IMG/VR virus record: IMGVR_UViG_3300037258_001220
Location: 1 to 40,546 of that record
Source: a virus
Strand: one strand, 5' to 3'
DNA length: 40,546 nt
In this document: piece after piece, positions 30,901 to 38,708 of the stretch
How positions within the stretch are numbered: position 1 is the stretch's first letter
Layout: every line of letters begins with the position of its first letter
Program-made: the position numbers and the translations under genes
Notes under the pieces: model-generated
The model's input: only the letters and a program-made list of their open reading frames with translations
The model's database searches: none
Told to the model about the DNA's origin: nothing

Positions 30901-31826
30901 CTTCAGCGGTGTGCGATGCGAGCGGCGCGAATTACATAGGAAACAGTCAGGCGGAGAATCTGAGCGGCCTGGGCGGGACCTCGACCGCGCCGGTGCAGGT
31001 GTATAGAACGACACTTGGCGACACGTTGCCGAGCAGCTGCACGGTAGCCTGGGCGACCAGCGTGGGCATGACCGGCTCGCTGGTTTGCGGAGTTCCAGGA
31101 GCAGGCCTGAACCCGAACTTTCCTCCGGTGATCAGCTTCGGCGGGGGCTGCACAACGGAGCCGGTGGTCAGCGAAGTAATCGTCGGCCTTGGCCGGGTGC
31201 TGGGCGTCAACTTCAAATCTTTCGGCGCGGGATGTTCGAGCGCGCCCACGGTTAACTGGGCACACAACATCGGCGAGACGGGGCTTATCGGAACTGTAGT
31301 CGGGAATACTCTGGTGGACGCAGGCCGCGCGGGCGATGGTTCGACGCCACCAGCAAGCGGAATGATCGCGGCGCGGGTCAACCTGAATATCGAGGGGATT
31401 GTTGGCGCGGCTGTGGCCGTGCCTGGAATCGTCCAGGGCCGATGCTACGGCACGGTCTCCGCATCGGCAGGTACCTACAGCCTCTACGGCCTCGGCGCGC
31501 AGGAAGCCAACGCCACTCTCCCGTGCAGCGGGGTGGTGCAAAACGCGGCGAAATCGCAGGCGAACGCGAGCGGGACCGTGAGCCAGTTGTGCGTGCGCGT
31601 AGCAACCCTGCCTACCGTAGCGGATGTAGTCTTCAGTGTTTTCGACAATGGCGCTTCGACAGGAATCTCAGTCACGATCCCGCATACCGGAGGAACGGCC
31701 GGCGTGGCGGTTTGCGATAACACGCATACGTTCACGGCGACCCAGGGAGATTTGATCGATGTGCGCTGGCCAGTGAGCGCCAGCGAAACGCTTGCAAGCG
31801 TGTGGGCATCGCTGCAGATTCCGTGA
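27984..31826 (+). CDS. Large fibre-like protein with signal peptide
   Basis: A 1280-residue protein. Residues 1-25 form a clear signal peptide (basic start, Ala/Met/Val core, ASA end before QT), which is odd for a virion part. Residues 75-240 have repeats of the GSGYT...G.V..I type seen in phage fibres. A short collagen-like stretch (GPAGPEGVQGAAG) is near 316, followed by a long beta-rich region that could be a beta-helix. The end (about 1170-1280) looks like a jelly-roll head. It lies where receptor-binding or side fibres are coded. It could be a tail fibre with an accidental hydrophobic start, or an exported protein. Confidence 0.7.
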   Translation: MNKLRVMAAAAAAMAVVCLGLGASAQTVPAGYVLVNTLNLGANTSNGVVQNGTISFQPVNNLGQPISFRTAGGLGAKATAQFGVTITTQSPGSGYSGSWSCTVAGGTFSSQATCTATVTGGGLVFALTSAGTYTAPPVGITFAGGTYVAGSPATVSTGMTLSGTTVTAVGSGYTVTTAAFPGCTGTIASSVTVNSGAVTAISASGGSCPGGTVVSIAGQGQAGPAPITGTVTDGVSSVLLGDSVSATPANVCYSVTATDNVSGNSVLGVGYTCVQPAGSGAAVSGGQAWCTAGGGGQGGTCAFDTYQPNLTNGVVTQTGPAGPEGVQGAAGAGFLAGISTASISTGYNPVSPTPGANGGGGTDECSKIIQMSYNQDQAGAAGSIFGSYVSAPAYTETCAVAGFWDPTLLVPNPTTLPGSQNSTVLLTPGGTWKMPNEVDIPTLSTLDGQAVYGYLASPDVGTFLEPNLSVFPEGNSGFGTVGMSLGCPSGTSTACFALGAVIRNLSYSCNGLPGMTGMLNASGQQYSRFERVTVHNCSTAFDFESLTSGGGSQNMGLNVENQAYGNGNVPLPVMTGAVVSAGGSGYTEGQAVTVTGCTTAPSYYIHISGSAVASLYDGAPNYKGVNCGGSTAITFSGGSGAAATPIVQNLPRSVAFRLNATGQGAGWGAWLKTDVVALQSEIAVPEGYDLNEGGLWMHPYCEGTFDCFVIGDKHGTNLPAIIVAAEDNPADGNAGNSVVHLSSAFQSNGLVGIGLLGSQGPWEVEDDANQGCDIPQDGYNYEMGVLGLFEDDWGAYRISSDPACATLLPIGNAMTVGAQDYLYLPQKIVSGEVKPMTVGDAAEPVGISVNGYTGSSVGATLEKMSFAKTGASVKCIFDNTPVPGDYVIAQQTGSAVVGAAAGCHDTGSASRPTNPATAPYSLGQVVFDGIYGSDSIPTTPSAPTVGHSNAGSINYCYKTVRVTLLDGSASAPTSAVCDASGANYIGNSQAENLSGLGGTSTAPVQVYRTTLGDTLPSSCTVAWATSVGMTGSLVCGVPGAGLNPNFPPVISFGGGCTTEPVVSEVIVGLGRVLGVNFKSFGAGCSSAPTVNWAHNIGETGLIGTVVGNTLVDAGRAGDGSTPPASGMIAARVNLNIEGIVGAAVAVPGIVQGRCYGTVSASAGTYSLYGLGAQEANATLPCSGVVQNAAKSQANASGTVSQLCVRVATLPTVADVVFSVFDNGASTGISVTIPHTGGTAGVAVCDNTHTFTATQGDLIDVRWPVSASETLASVWASLQIP

Positions 31827-32227
31827 CGAAGAGAGCTGTTGGAAGAAAAGGCGGCGGGAGCCGTGGCGCGCTGATGACGCTTCTCTGCGCCTGTGCGCTT
31901 CCGCTTGCGCGGGCGCAGGGGCCGATCGCGCCGGCGACGAGCGGCTACGTGGCGGCGCTGACCTGGCAGGCGCCGCAGAGCTCGCCCGATCCGGTGGCGG
32001 GGTACAACGTGTATCGCGCGGCGGCGGGATCGGGCGCGTACGACGTGGTGGGATCGACGGCGGCAGCGGTGCTCGCGTTTAACGATGGGAGCGCGGGCGG
32101 CGGTGCGAGCTGGGACTACGTGGTCGAGAGTGTGGATGCGGGCGGGAACGAAAGCGTTCCCTCGAATACGGCGACGGTGACAATCCCCGGGCTGGGCGCC
32201 GGAAGTTTCAGCGGGGCAACAACCTGA
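31823..32227 (+). CDS. Exported fibronectin III-like protein
   Basis: A 134-residue protein from GTG 31823, overlapping the previous stop by four bases. A basic start and a hydrophobic core with ARAQG form a signal peptide to about residue 36. The rest is one fibronectin type III-like domain: AALTWQAPQSSPDPVAGYNVYR, given as AALTWQAP and GYNVYRAAAGSGAY, then DYVVESVDAGGNES and the closing TVTIPG strand. It ends GSFSGATT, nearly the same end as the next protein. Such domains bind sugars or other proteins. Confidence 0.7.
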   Translation: MTKRAVGRKGGGSRGALMTLLCACALPLARAQGPIAPATSGYVAALTWQAPQSSPDPVAGYNVYRAAAGSGAYDVVGSTAAAVLAFNDGSAGGGASWDYVVESVDAGGNESVPSNTATVTIPGLGAGSFSGATT

Positions 32228-32238
32228 AAGGGAGAACG

Positions 32239-32646
32239 ATGATGCGCAAATTTGGATTGATTTGCCTGCTGGCGATGGCCAGCAGCCTGGCGCTGGCCGC
32301 GCAGACCGCCATCACGCCGGCGACGGCAGCCGGGACAACCCTGACCCTCAACGCACCGGCGGCGTGCGTGGCGGGCAGCTCATGCACGGCAACGGTGTGG
32401 CTGTGCGCGGGCGCGGCTTCGGCCTGCCCGCTGACGGGCTCGAACTGGACGGCGATCAAGACGGTGACGAGCCTGGTGGCGGGGACGCCGGGGACCTTCA
32501 CCGACACGGCCGAGCCGTTGGGTGCGCCGGTGACCTACACGGTGCAGTTTTCGCAGGGGAGCACGGTGGGCTCGCCGCTGGCCGCGTACACGGGGACGCC
32601 TGTTTCCCCTTTGGCGGGTGGGAGCTTTTCTGGGGCGACTTCCTAG
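32239..32646 (+). CDS. Exported beta-rich protein
   Basis: A 135-residue protein with AGGGAGAA before ATG 32239. The signal peptide runs to about residue 21 (LICLLAMASSLALAAQ). The mature part has four Cys (ACVAGSSC, CAGAASAC) that could form disulfides, and beta strands (FTDTAEPLGAPVTYTVQFSQ). It ends GSFSGATS, as does its neighbour with GSFSGATT. The shared tail suggests a shared docking or sorting signal. I recognise no family. Confidence 0.65.
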   Translation: MMRKFGLICLLAMASSLALAAQTAITPATAAGTTLTLNAPAACVAGSSCTATVWLCAGAASACPLTGSNWTAIKTVTSLVAGTPGTFTDTAEPLGAPVTYTVQFSQGSTVGSPLAAYTGTPVSPLAGGSFSGATS

Positions 32647-32687
32647 ACTGGCTCCGCGGGTTGTTTGAGTTTTGGAAGTGGTGAAGG

Positions 32688-32720
32688 AGGGGCGCGGCTT
32701 CAGTCGTGCCCCTTTGTTTT
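32688..32720 (+). terminator. Rho-independent terminator
   Basis: AGGGGCGCG (32688-32696), loop of eight bases, CGTGCCCCT (32705-32713) with one G-U, then TTGTTTT. It ends the transcript of the three signal-peptide genes just before the NlpC-like gene. Confidence 0.75.
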
Positions 32721-32729
32721 GGAGCGGCG

Positions 32730-33176
32730 ATGGCGATCAAGCGAATCCGGCACAAACTCTGGGCGACGCGGTACCACCATTTTCTAGTGTCGCGGGCGCG
32801 GATGAAGTTTGCCTGGGGCCAGCACGACTGCGCGCTGTTCGCCGCCGATGGCGTGCTCGCGCTGACGGGCGTGGATATCGCCGCCGAGTTTCGCGGGAAG
32901 TACCCGGACGAAACCGGGGCGCTCGCGGCGATCAAGACGATCGCCGGCGGGGCGACGATTGCCGACGCGGCAGCATGGTGCGCGGCGAAGCACGGGTTCG
33001 CGGAACTGGCGCATCCGAAGATGGCGCAGCGCGGCGACCTGGTGGTGTTTCAGGGCGCGACGGGCGGCAACGTGGCCGGCCTGGTGCACCTGAGCGGGCA
33101 GCTGGTGGCCGCGGGCGAAGATGGACTTTACCGGTTCCCGATCTCGAAGGTTCTGCGGGCGTGGCACTATGACTGA
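32730..33176 (+). CDS. NlpC/P60-like tail protein (DUF6950 type)
   Basis: A 148-residue protein, GGAGCG before the ATG. Cys34 in WGQHDCALFAAD is the likely nucleophile, QRGDLVVF near 100-107 is the typical NlpC/P60 strand, and His120 in GLVHLSG is the second catalytic residue. The position just upstream of the tail-tip gene is that of gpK-like tip peptidases, which cut cell-wall peptides or assist tip maturation. It lacks the extra JAB domain of lambda K. Confidence 0.78.
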   Translation: MAIKRIRHKLWATRYHHFLVSRARMKFAWGQHDCALFAADGVLALTGVDIAAEFRGKYPDETGALAAIKTIAGGATIADAAAWCAAKHGFAELAHPKMAQRGDLVVFQGATGGNVAGLVHLSGQLVAAGEDGLYRFPISKVLRAWHYD

Positions 33177-33185
33177 AATTCGACC

Positions 33186-33220
33186 GTCAGTTGTCAGTTG
33201 TCAGTTGCCGGTTGCCGGGG
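33186..33220 (+). repeat. Seven-base tandem repeat (GTCAGTT type)
   Basis: Three perfect GTCAGTT units, then GCCGGTT and GCCGGGG. It lies before the tail-tip gene and argues for its start at GTG 33228 rather than in the repeat. Confidence 0.7.
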
Positions 33221-33227
33221 TGCGCGG

Positions 33228-36200
33228 GTGAGCACCGCAGTCAAGGCGGTTGCGGGCGCGATCGAAATCGGCGGCGGCATTGCGCTGATGGTGTTTGGCG
33301 GCCCGGTCGGCGTGGCCCTCGGCACCATGCTGCTGAGCTCCGGCATTGCGACGGAAGCGGGTGCGCTGGCGCAGGCGCTGGGCTCGAAGGCCGGCCTGGG
33401 CATTACGACGCGCACGCCGGCGGCGTCGCGGCAGATCATTCGCGGCGTGCAGCGTGTGGGCGGCACGATTGTCTACCAATCGACCACGGGCGGAACGCTG
33501 CGACAGTACAACCTGGTGATCGTGATCGCGGGGGACCCGGTGCACGGCATCGAGAACCTGTATCTCGACGGGCGGCAGGTTTTCTGGAATAACGGCTCGG
33601 CTTACAACCAGACTGTCAACGGGCTCAACTTCGGCGGCGACGCGGACGGCAACGATCACACCGGGCCGAACGGCGTGCAATACAACTTTGGCGGCAAGGT
33701 GTTCTGCGCGGCGTTTCAGGGGCGCCAGACCTCCGATCCGACCGTGGTGAGCGGGAGCTGGGTGGGACCGGCCACGATAACAGGCCTCTCGCCGGCGAGC
33801 TATCCAGGGTTCGCTTCCGCACTCGAAGCAAATGACTCGGCGTGGGCGCCCTCATCGCAGGCGGTGGGCGCGGCCGCGGTGGTCTCATCCGCGATCGGCA
33901 GCGGCGGAAGCATCACGTTCAACCTCGAATCGGGAGGATGGGGTTACCCGGACGGCGATTACACGCTGACGGTGGTGGACCTGGTGGGCAGCGGGTCGGG
34001 CGCCGCGGGGCACATTCACTGCGTGGGCGGCTCGGCGGTAAGCGTGGTGACGGACTCGAGCGGCGGGAGTTACGTTGCGCCGCAGGCGACGGCGCCGCCG
34101 GGAACGACGTCGACGAGCATTCCGTATCTCGGCGGCTGCACCTATGTGTATCTCAAGATCGAGGCGGACCTGGGCACATTTCCGCAGTTCCCTGAGATCA
34201 AGTTCACGGTGCACGGTAAGGACGATATTTACGATCCGCGCACGGATACAGCCGGCTTCACGACGAACTGGGCGCTGCACGTTGCTGACGTGTTGATGGA
34301 CCCGACATGGGGCCTGGGCGATACCTCAGTCAACATGGACCAGCTGATTGCAGCGGCCAACGTGTGCGACGAGATGGTGGCGTGCGCTGCCGGCGACGAA
34401 GCGCGTTATTGCATGAACTGGACCTGCGACGCATCGATGTCGCCGGGTGACCAACTAAGCACCATGATGCGCTCGAAGGAAGGCAGGTTATCGCGCATCG
34501 GCGGCGAGTGGTACGTGTGGCCGGCGTATTGGCAGGGGCCGAGCGCGACCTTCGATGAGAATGCGCTGCTGGCGGATATCGCCTGGGCGGCGCAGCGCTC
34601 GCTCGACCAGTTGTGCAACCGGGTGACGGGGAAATATATCGCGCCGAATTTCCCGTTCAATGTGACCGGCAATCTCTACGACTCGAATGGATTCTGGAAT
34701 GGGCAGACGCAGAACAATTTTCCTTACGGGTTCCAGCCCACCGATTATCCAGAGTATGCCGAGGACGCACTGCACGGCTTTGGCGAAGATGTGTTTCTCA
34801 TTGCCGACACGCCTAACCTGGGCGCGTGGAGCAGCGCGACGGCTTACGCGGCCGGCGCCGTGGTGATCTCCGGCGGCACGCCGTGGCAGGCGACGCAGGC
34901 GAGCACCAACCAGACGCCCAGCGGCGCGAGCGCGTATTGGAAGGCGGCGGGGAATTTTCTGCCCTTCGACCTGATGCAGGAGTGCACGCTCTCGATCAGC
35001 GAAGCGCAGCGCGTGGCGAAGATTCACCTGCTGCGCAACCGTCAGCAGGGATCGGGCACGCTGGTGATGGGCCTCGAGGCCTTCCAATTGCAACCGCTCG
35101 ATGTGCTGGAGATGAATTTCGCAGCGTGGAGCTGGACGAACAAGCTGCTCGAAGTGGCCGGCGCCCAGGGGGCGAAGTTCAAGTTGCGGCGGGCACCTTC
35201 GCCGGGCGCGCAGGAGGGCGAAGGCGGGGAGGATACACCGGCGTTGTTTGTGGAAGTGCCGGTGAACGAGACCGACTCAAGCGTGTATGAATGGGACAAC
35301 CTTACCGAGGAGCTGACTAACTACGACGTCTCGCCCTACGGTGGCGCGGTGAACCAGTGGATGGTTGCGCCGCCGACGAGTGTGACGGCGACGAGCAATC
35401 TTTCGACGGCGCTGATCCAGCCGGACGGAAGCGTGATCCCGCGCATCGAGCTGACCTGGACGGAGCCTGCCGACCCGTTTGTGACCGGCGGCGGCTCGAT
35501 TCGGATCCAGATGACGCCGCACGGCACGAGCGCGTGGGAAGACGTGCTGCTGGTGGGCGGCACGACGACGACGGCGTTCCTGGGCAACGTGATCAGCGGC
35601 AGCGCCTATGACCTGCAGATCGCGGCGGTGCGCGCAAACGGGGCGCAGTCGGCCTGGGTGCAGGTGCTCAACGTGGTGTGCGGCTACGCGCTGGCGGCCT
35701 CAAATCTTACGCCGGTGGCTCCGGCGGGGACGCTGAACGCGGTGACGTCTTCGGCGATCGACTCGGACATCCTGATCGCGAGCCCGTTCACGGCGACTTT
35801 TGCAGGGCTGAGCGTGAGCTGCACGCCGAGCCTGACGGATATCCCAAGCCTTACGCCGCAGACGCTCTACTCGGTGTATTACATCGACACCGCTTTCGCC
35901 GGCGGCAGCATCACGCCGATCGCGACCACGAACCAGAACGACTTTCTGAACAAGCCGGGCTACTTCCTGATCGGCACGATTCTGACGCCGCCGTGGGGCA
36001 GCACGCGCCTGGCGCCCTCGGCGTGGACTTTCAACGGCAGCGGAACGGTGACCAATCCCGCGAACGTCTACGACGGCAACGTGTTCAGTTTTGCGTCGTT
36101 TCAAGCTGCAGGCACGCCGGCGGTGCCGACGGCGCTGGGCGGCCAGCTTCTCTACTCGGGATTTCCGCCGATCAACACGACGAGCGGGCAGCAGCTCAAG

Positions 36201-36599
36201 GTGTTTTGGTCGGTGACGGGCTCGGGCATCCAGCCCTGGATCATCACGGCAAGCATTGGCGGCGGCTCGCAGCCGGCCGGCCCGATTTCCGCGCTCAACG
36301 ATCGCAGCGCCTGGGCCGCGAGCACGGCCTACGCGCAGTGGGACAAGTTTTCCCAGGGCGGCGTGGAGTGCCTGGTGGTGGCGCCGTACACGTCGGGCGG
36401 GACTTTCGGCTCAACGGACATGACGAACACCTGCTTGCTGATCACGAGCAGCTTCGGAACGACTTCGGGCGGCGCCGTCGAGACGACTCCGCTGCCCACG
36501 GGCTTGAATATGAGCCTGATTACGGTGGTCTTCAGCTCGAACGGAGATCCGGGCGCCGGGATCAACACTTTTGAACCGAGCGAAGTGTATGTGCAGTGA
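33228..36599 (+). CDS. Tail tip protein (gpJ-like)
   Basis: A 1123-residue product from GTG 33228. Residues 4-45 are hydrophobic and Gly/Ala-rich. Then comes a tip core with IVIVIAGDPVHGIENLYLDG and, near 345-440, WALHVADVLMDPTWGLG and the MMRSKEGRLSRIGGEWYVWP segment typical of the gpJ/TipJ core. Near 530-565 and again near 1025-1060 are Trp/Tyr-rich carbohydrate-binding-like motifs (AWSSATAYAAGAVV; AWAASTAYAQWDKF). Residues about 716-815 look like a fibronectin III domain. It closes the tube and contacts the host surface, and the two sugar-binding-like modules could act in receptor search. Confidence 0.85.
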   Translation: MSTAVKAVAGAIEIGGGIALMVFGGPVGVALGTMLLSSGIATEAGALAQALGSKAGLGITTRTPAASRQIIRGVQRVGGTIVYQSTTGGTLRQYNLVIVIAGDPVHGIENLYLDGRQVFWNNGSAYNQTVNGLNFGGDADGNDHTGPNGVQYNFGGKVFCAAFQGRQTSDPTVVSGSWVGPATITGLSPASYPGFASALEANDSAWAPSSQAVGAAAVVSSAIGSGGSITFNLESGGWGYPDGDYTLTVVDLVGSGSGAAGHIHCVGGSAVSVVTDSSGGSYVAPQATAPPGTTSTSIPYLGGCTYVYLKIEADLGTFPQFPEIKFTVHGKDDIYDPRTDTAGFTTNWALHVADVLMDPTWGLGDTSVNMDQLIAAANVCDEMVACAAGDEARYCMNWTCDASMSPGDQLSTMMRSKEGRLSRIGGEWYVWPAYWQGPSATFDENALLADIAWAAQRSLDQLCNRVTGKYIAPNFPFNVTGNLYDSNGFWNGQTQNNFPYGFQPTDYPEYAEDALHGFGEDVFLIADTPNLGAWSSATAYAAGAVVISGGTPWQATQASTNQTPSGASAYWKAAGNFLPFDLMQECTLSISEAQRVAKIHLLRNRQQGSGTLVMGLEAFQLQPLDVLEMNFAAWSWTNKLLEVAGAQGAKFKLRRAPSPGAQEGEGGEDTPALFVEVPVNETDSSVYEWDNLTEELTNYDVSPYGGAVNQWMVAPPTSVTATSNLSTALIQPDGSVIPRIELTWTEPADPFVTGGGSIRIQMTPHGTSAWEDVLLVGGTTTTAFLGNVISGSAYDLQIAAVRANGAQSAWVQVLNVVCGYALAASNLTPVAPAGTLNAVTSSAIDSDILIASPFTATFAGLSVSCTPSLTDIPSLTPQTLYSVYYIDTAFAGGSITPIATTNQNDFLNKPGYFLIGTILTPPWGSTRLAPSAWTFNGSGTVTNPANVYDGNVFSFASFQAAGTPAVPTALGGQLLYSGFPPINTTSGQQLKVFWSVTGSGIQPWIITASIGGGSQPAGPISALNDRSAWAASTAYAQWDKFSQGGVECLVVAPYTSGGTFGSTDMTNTCLLITSSFGTTSGGAVETTPLPTGLNMSLITVVFSSNGDPGAGINTFEPSEVYVQ

Positions 36600-36605
36600 G
36601 GGCGC

Positions 36606-36755
36606 GTGAACGCGGAGCAGCGGCCGGATGGGGATATTGCGACGGCGTGGTGTATCGCGCTGGGCTGGAAGTTCAGACCGCCGTTTGTGGCCGCGCCGGT
36701 GGGGATGCGGATTGCGGCGTGGTTTGCGCGGGTGGCGGCGCACGCGCTGAATTGA
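36606..36755 (+). CDS. Small hypothetical protein
   Basis: A 49-residue frame from GTG, six bases after the tail-tip stop. It has a hydrophobic, Trp-containing middle (WCIALGWKFRPPFVAAPVG) and a helical end. It could be a small membrane-active protein preceding the lysis enzyme. Confidence is limited by length. Confidence 0.4.
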   Translation: MNAEQRPDGDIATAWCIALGWKFRPPFVAAPVGMRIAAWFARVAAHALN

Positions 36756-36764
36756 GGGCAGGTT

Positions 36765-37124
36765 ATGTGGATTTATTTTCGCGGGACAGGCGAGCTGGTG
36801 CGGAACGGTGTGGTTGCCGGCGCGGGCTACGCGGGATGCGGCGAGGGCCTGAATAACCCGGCGATGAGCAACGTGCCGGATGTGGGGCCGCTGCCGGCGG
36901 GCGATTACACGATCGGCAAGTTTGGGGCGCATCCGGATGTGGGCCTGTTCGCGGCGCCGCTGCAGGTGGATGCACGCAACGAGATGTTCGGCCGCGACGG
37001 CTTCTTTCTGCATGGCGACAACGAAGAGATGAACCACACGGCGTCGGAAGGCTGCATCGTGATGGCGCGGGAAATCCGCGAAGCGGTGGCCGCGAGCGGC
37101 GACACGCTGCTGCGGGTTTTGTGA
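36765..37124 (+). CDS. Tlde1/DUF2778-like wall enzyme, probable endolysin
   Basis: A 119-residue protein with CAGGT before the ATG. It has GxGxxN (near 28-31), GPLPAGDYTIG (41-51), GRDGFFLHGD with His83, and SEGCIV with Ser94 and Cys97. This is the order of the Tlde1/DUF2778 family, which is related to L,D-transpeptidases and cuts or edits peptidoglycan stem peptides. It is followed by a holin-like and a spanin-like gene, so it is the best candidate for the lysis enzyme. No lysozyme-type gene is seen in the window. Confidence 0.78.
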   Translation: MWIYFRGTGELVRNGVVAGAGYAGCGEGLNNPAMSNVPDVGPLPAGDYTIGKFGAHPDVGLFAAPLQVDARNEMFGRDGFFLHGDNEEMNHTASEGCIVMAREIREAVAASGDTLLRVL

Positions 37125-37135
37125 GGTGAGGGGCG

Positions 37136-37339
37136 ATGGCAATTCTGGGATTGATCGAGTTGTACGCGAAGGGTTTTGGCGAAGGGCTTTTCGTCGCCGG
37201 CCTGGTGCTGACACTGCTGGGCGTGCTGCTGGGCTATCAGCGGGCGGTGACGGTGCGCGGCACGGTGATGGCGATCGCGCTCTGTGTGATCGGAATCCTG
37301 CTTATGGCCGGCGGAATGGTGGTCTACCAATGGCAGTGA
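37136..37339 (+). CDS. Holin-like membrane protein
   Basis: A 67-residue protein with GGGG before the ATG. Two hydrophobic helices (about 15-34 and 42-63) are joined by a short basic loop (YQRAVTVRG). Size and position between the wall enzyme and the spanin-like gene fit a class II holin, which would release the enzyme by opening the inner membrane. It has no sequence family that I recognise. Confidence 0.65.
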   Translation: MAILGLIELYAKGFGEGLFVAGLVLTLLGVLLGYQRAVTVRGTVMAIALCVIGILLMAGGMVVYQWQ

Positions 37340-37692
37340 AAGTGTTCTTGACCTGGCTGATGCTGCTGGGCGCTGCGGCTGCGGCGCAGGCGCATGTCCT
37401 ACCGGAATGCGCGAACGAGACCGCGCTCGATGCGCAATACGACCGGCTGGAATGGCAGATCGAGCGCACGGCCGATCGGCTGGAGCTGGCGGCGCTCGAG
37501 GCTGAGCAGGCGCCGGTGCGGGCGCAACTCGACGCGTGCGTGACAGCGCAGATGGCCGCCGACACAGTGACATTCGAGCAGCTGGCGAAGATGTTTGTTG
37601 CGGCGGATCACGACCTGGTGATCGCGCTGGCCAGGCAGAAGCGGTTGCGGCGCGAGCCGTGGCATAAGGAGTTCTGGCAATGGAGACGGTAG
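37330..37692 (+). CDS. Spanin-like periplasmic coiled-coil protein
   Basis: A 120-residue protein overlapping the holin-like gene by ten bases. Residues 4-22 are a signal anchor or signal peptide (VFLTWLMLLGAAAAAQA). Residues 30-75 are a charged coiled coil (YDRLEWQIERTADRLELAALEAE) with two Cys, and the end is basic. This is the layout of an inner-membrane spanin, which fuses with the outer membrane in the last step of lysis. No outer lipoprotein partner was found. Confidence 0.55.
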   Translation: MAVKVFLTWLMLLGAAAAAQAHVLPECANETALDAQYDRLEWQIERTADRLELAALEAEQAPVRAQLDACVTAQMAADTVTFEQLAKMFVAADHDLVIALARQKRLRREPWHKEFWQWRR

Positions 37693-37922
37693 GCGCTTGC
37701 TTGCACTGCATCCTTCACGCCCTGGCGGCGCACCCGGCGCAGGTGGAAGGCGCAGGTGCGGTGCTGTTGTTTGCCTTCGTCAGCTCGCTGCCGGCGCAGC
37801 GGCCGAAAACTCTTGACGATTGGTACGCCTATTTCCGGGAGTCGCTGCAGAGCGCGATCCCCGTGGGCAGGCATTCCGCAAACCCTACGCCGCCGGCGAA
37901 CCCGGCCCAACCCAAAAGCTGA
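37680..37922 (+). CDS. Small membrane protein in lysis block
   Basis: An 80-residue protein overlapping the spanin-like gene by 13 bases. Residues 12-38 are moderately hydrophobic (HALAAHPAQ..., then GAVLLFAFVSSLP), followed by a WYAYFRESLQSAI helix and a Pro/Asn-rich tail. It may be a second lysis component or an antiholin. Unproven. Confidence 0.5.
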   Translation: METVGACLHCILHALAAHPAQVEGAGAVLLFAFVSSLPAQRPKTLDDWYAYFRESLQSAIPVGRHSANPTPPANPAQPKS

Positions 37923-37933
37923 AGGAGATCCAG

Positions 37934-38404
37934 ATGAGCAGCGCACCGATTGTGCCGGTTGTGCCGGCGAAGCAAACCCAGCAGCAGAAGTTCGAGTCGT
38001 TTCTGACCAACTTCGGCACCATCCTCAAAAACGTTGCCAACGCGGCGGTGAACATCGCGCAGGAAGAGGCGCCGATTATCGAACCGCTGCTGCCTCCGGC
38101 GATTGGCGCGGCGCTGGCCAAGGTGCTGAGCGCGGCGGCTACGCAGGTGGCGTACGCCGACGCGAAGTATGCGGCCATCGAGGGATCAGACGTTCCGTTC
38201 GGCGTGAAGGTGGCCGAGGCTGTGGCCGTGGGCGGATCGGGCGTGCTGGCGATCGCGGCCGTGGCCGGACTCGAGATCAGCTCGACGCAACTGCCGCAGT
38301 TCTTTGGGGCGGCGTTCCAGATTGCGTCGGTGCTGAACCTGGCCAACATCACGGCCGCGCCGGCAGCGCCCGCAGCTGCACAGCCAGCGCAAGCCGCAGC
38401 CTGA
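37934..38404 (+). CDS. Hypothetical protein with hydrophobic helices
   Basis: A 156-residue protein with a good AAGGAG site before ATG 37934. Segments 50-80 (IIEPLLPPAIGAALAKVLSA) and 95-115 (VAEAVAVGGSGVLAIAAVAG) are Ala/Val-rich helices, and the end is an Ala/Pro tail. It could insert into membranes or form a virion-associated helical bundle. Not recognised. Confidence 0.6.
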   Translation: MSSAPIVPVVPAKQTQQQKFESFLTNFGTILKNVANAAVNIAQEEAPIIEPLLPPAIGAALAKVLSAAATQVAYADAKYAAIEGSDVPFGVKVAEAVAVGGSGVLAIAAVAGLEISSTQLPQFFGAAFQIASVLNLANITAAPAAPAAAQPAQAAA

Positions 38405-38697
38405 TGACCGCGTTCGATCTGATCGACTCGATCTACTCGAGGCCGCATGCCGGCAAGCTGGCGGGCAATGAGCGCTGGATTACAGAGCGGCAGTTTGCGA
38501 AGCTGCGCGAGCTGATCAGAGAGAACGAGGAAGGCAGTGCGCTCACGGAGGGCATGAACGGCGGGTTTGCCTGGACGCCCTCCGGGCGCAACAAGTATGT
38601 GGTGAGCGTGTACCCCGGCGACAGCCGCCGCGAGACGTATTACAAGCTGATGCGCCTGGCGAACATTGTGCCGAGTGGGATGGGGAGATTGTTTTGA
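38404..38697 (+). CDS. Hypothetical protein
   Basis: A 97-residue protein whose ATG shares a base with the previous stop (TGATG). It opens with a helical part (NERWITERQFAKLRELIREN) and ends with strands (FAWTPSGRNKYVVSVYP). The C-terminal half could be a small nucleic-acid-binding fold. No family recognised. Confidence 0.55.
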   Translation: MTAFDLIDSIYSRPHAGKLAGNERWITERQFAKLRELIRENEEGSALTEGMNGGFAWTPSGRNKYVVSVYPGDSRRETYYKLMRLANIVPSGMGRLF

Positions 38698-38708
38698 GGG
38701 GGAGTGAA

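Noticed and set aside
31823-32227. Fibronectin-like gene as a host gene picked up by chance
   Set aside because: It overlaps the fibre-like gene by four bases and shares its C-terminal motif with the next gene, so it belongs to the phage operon.
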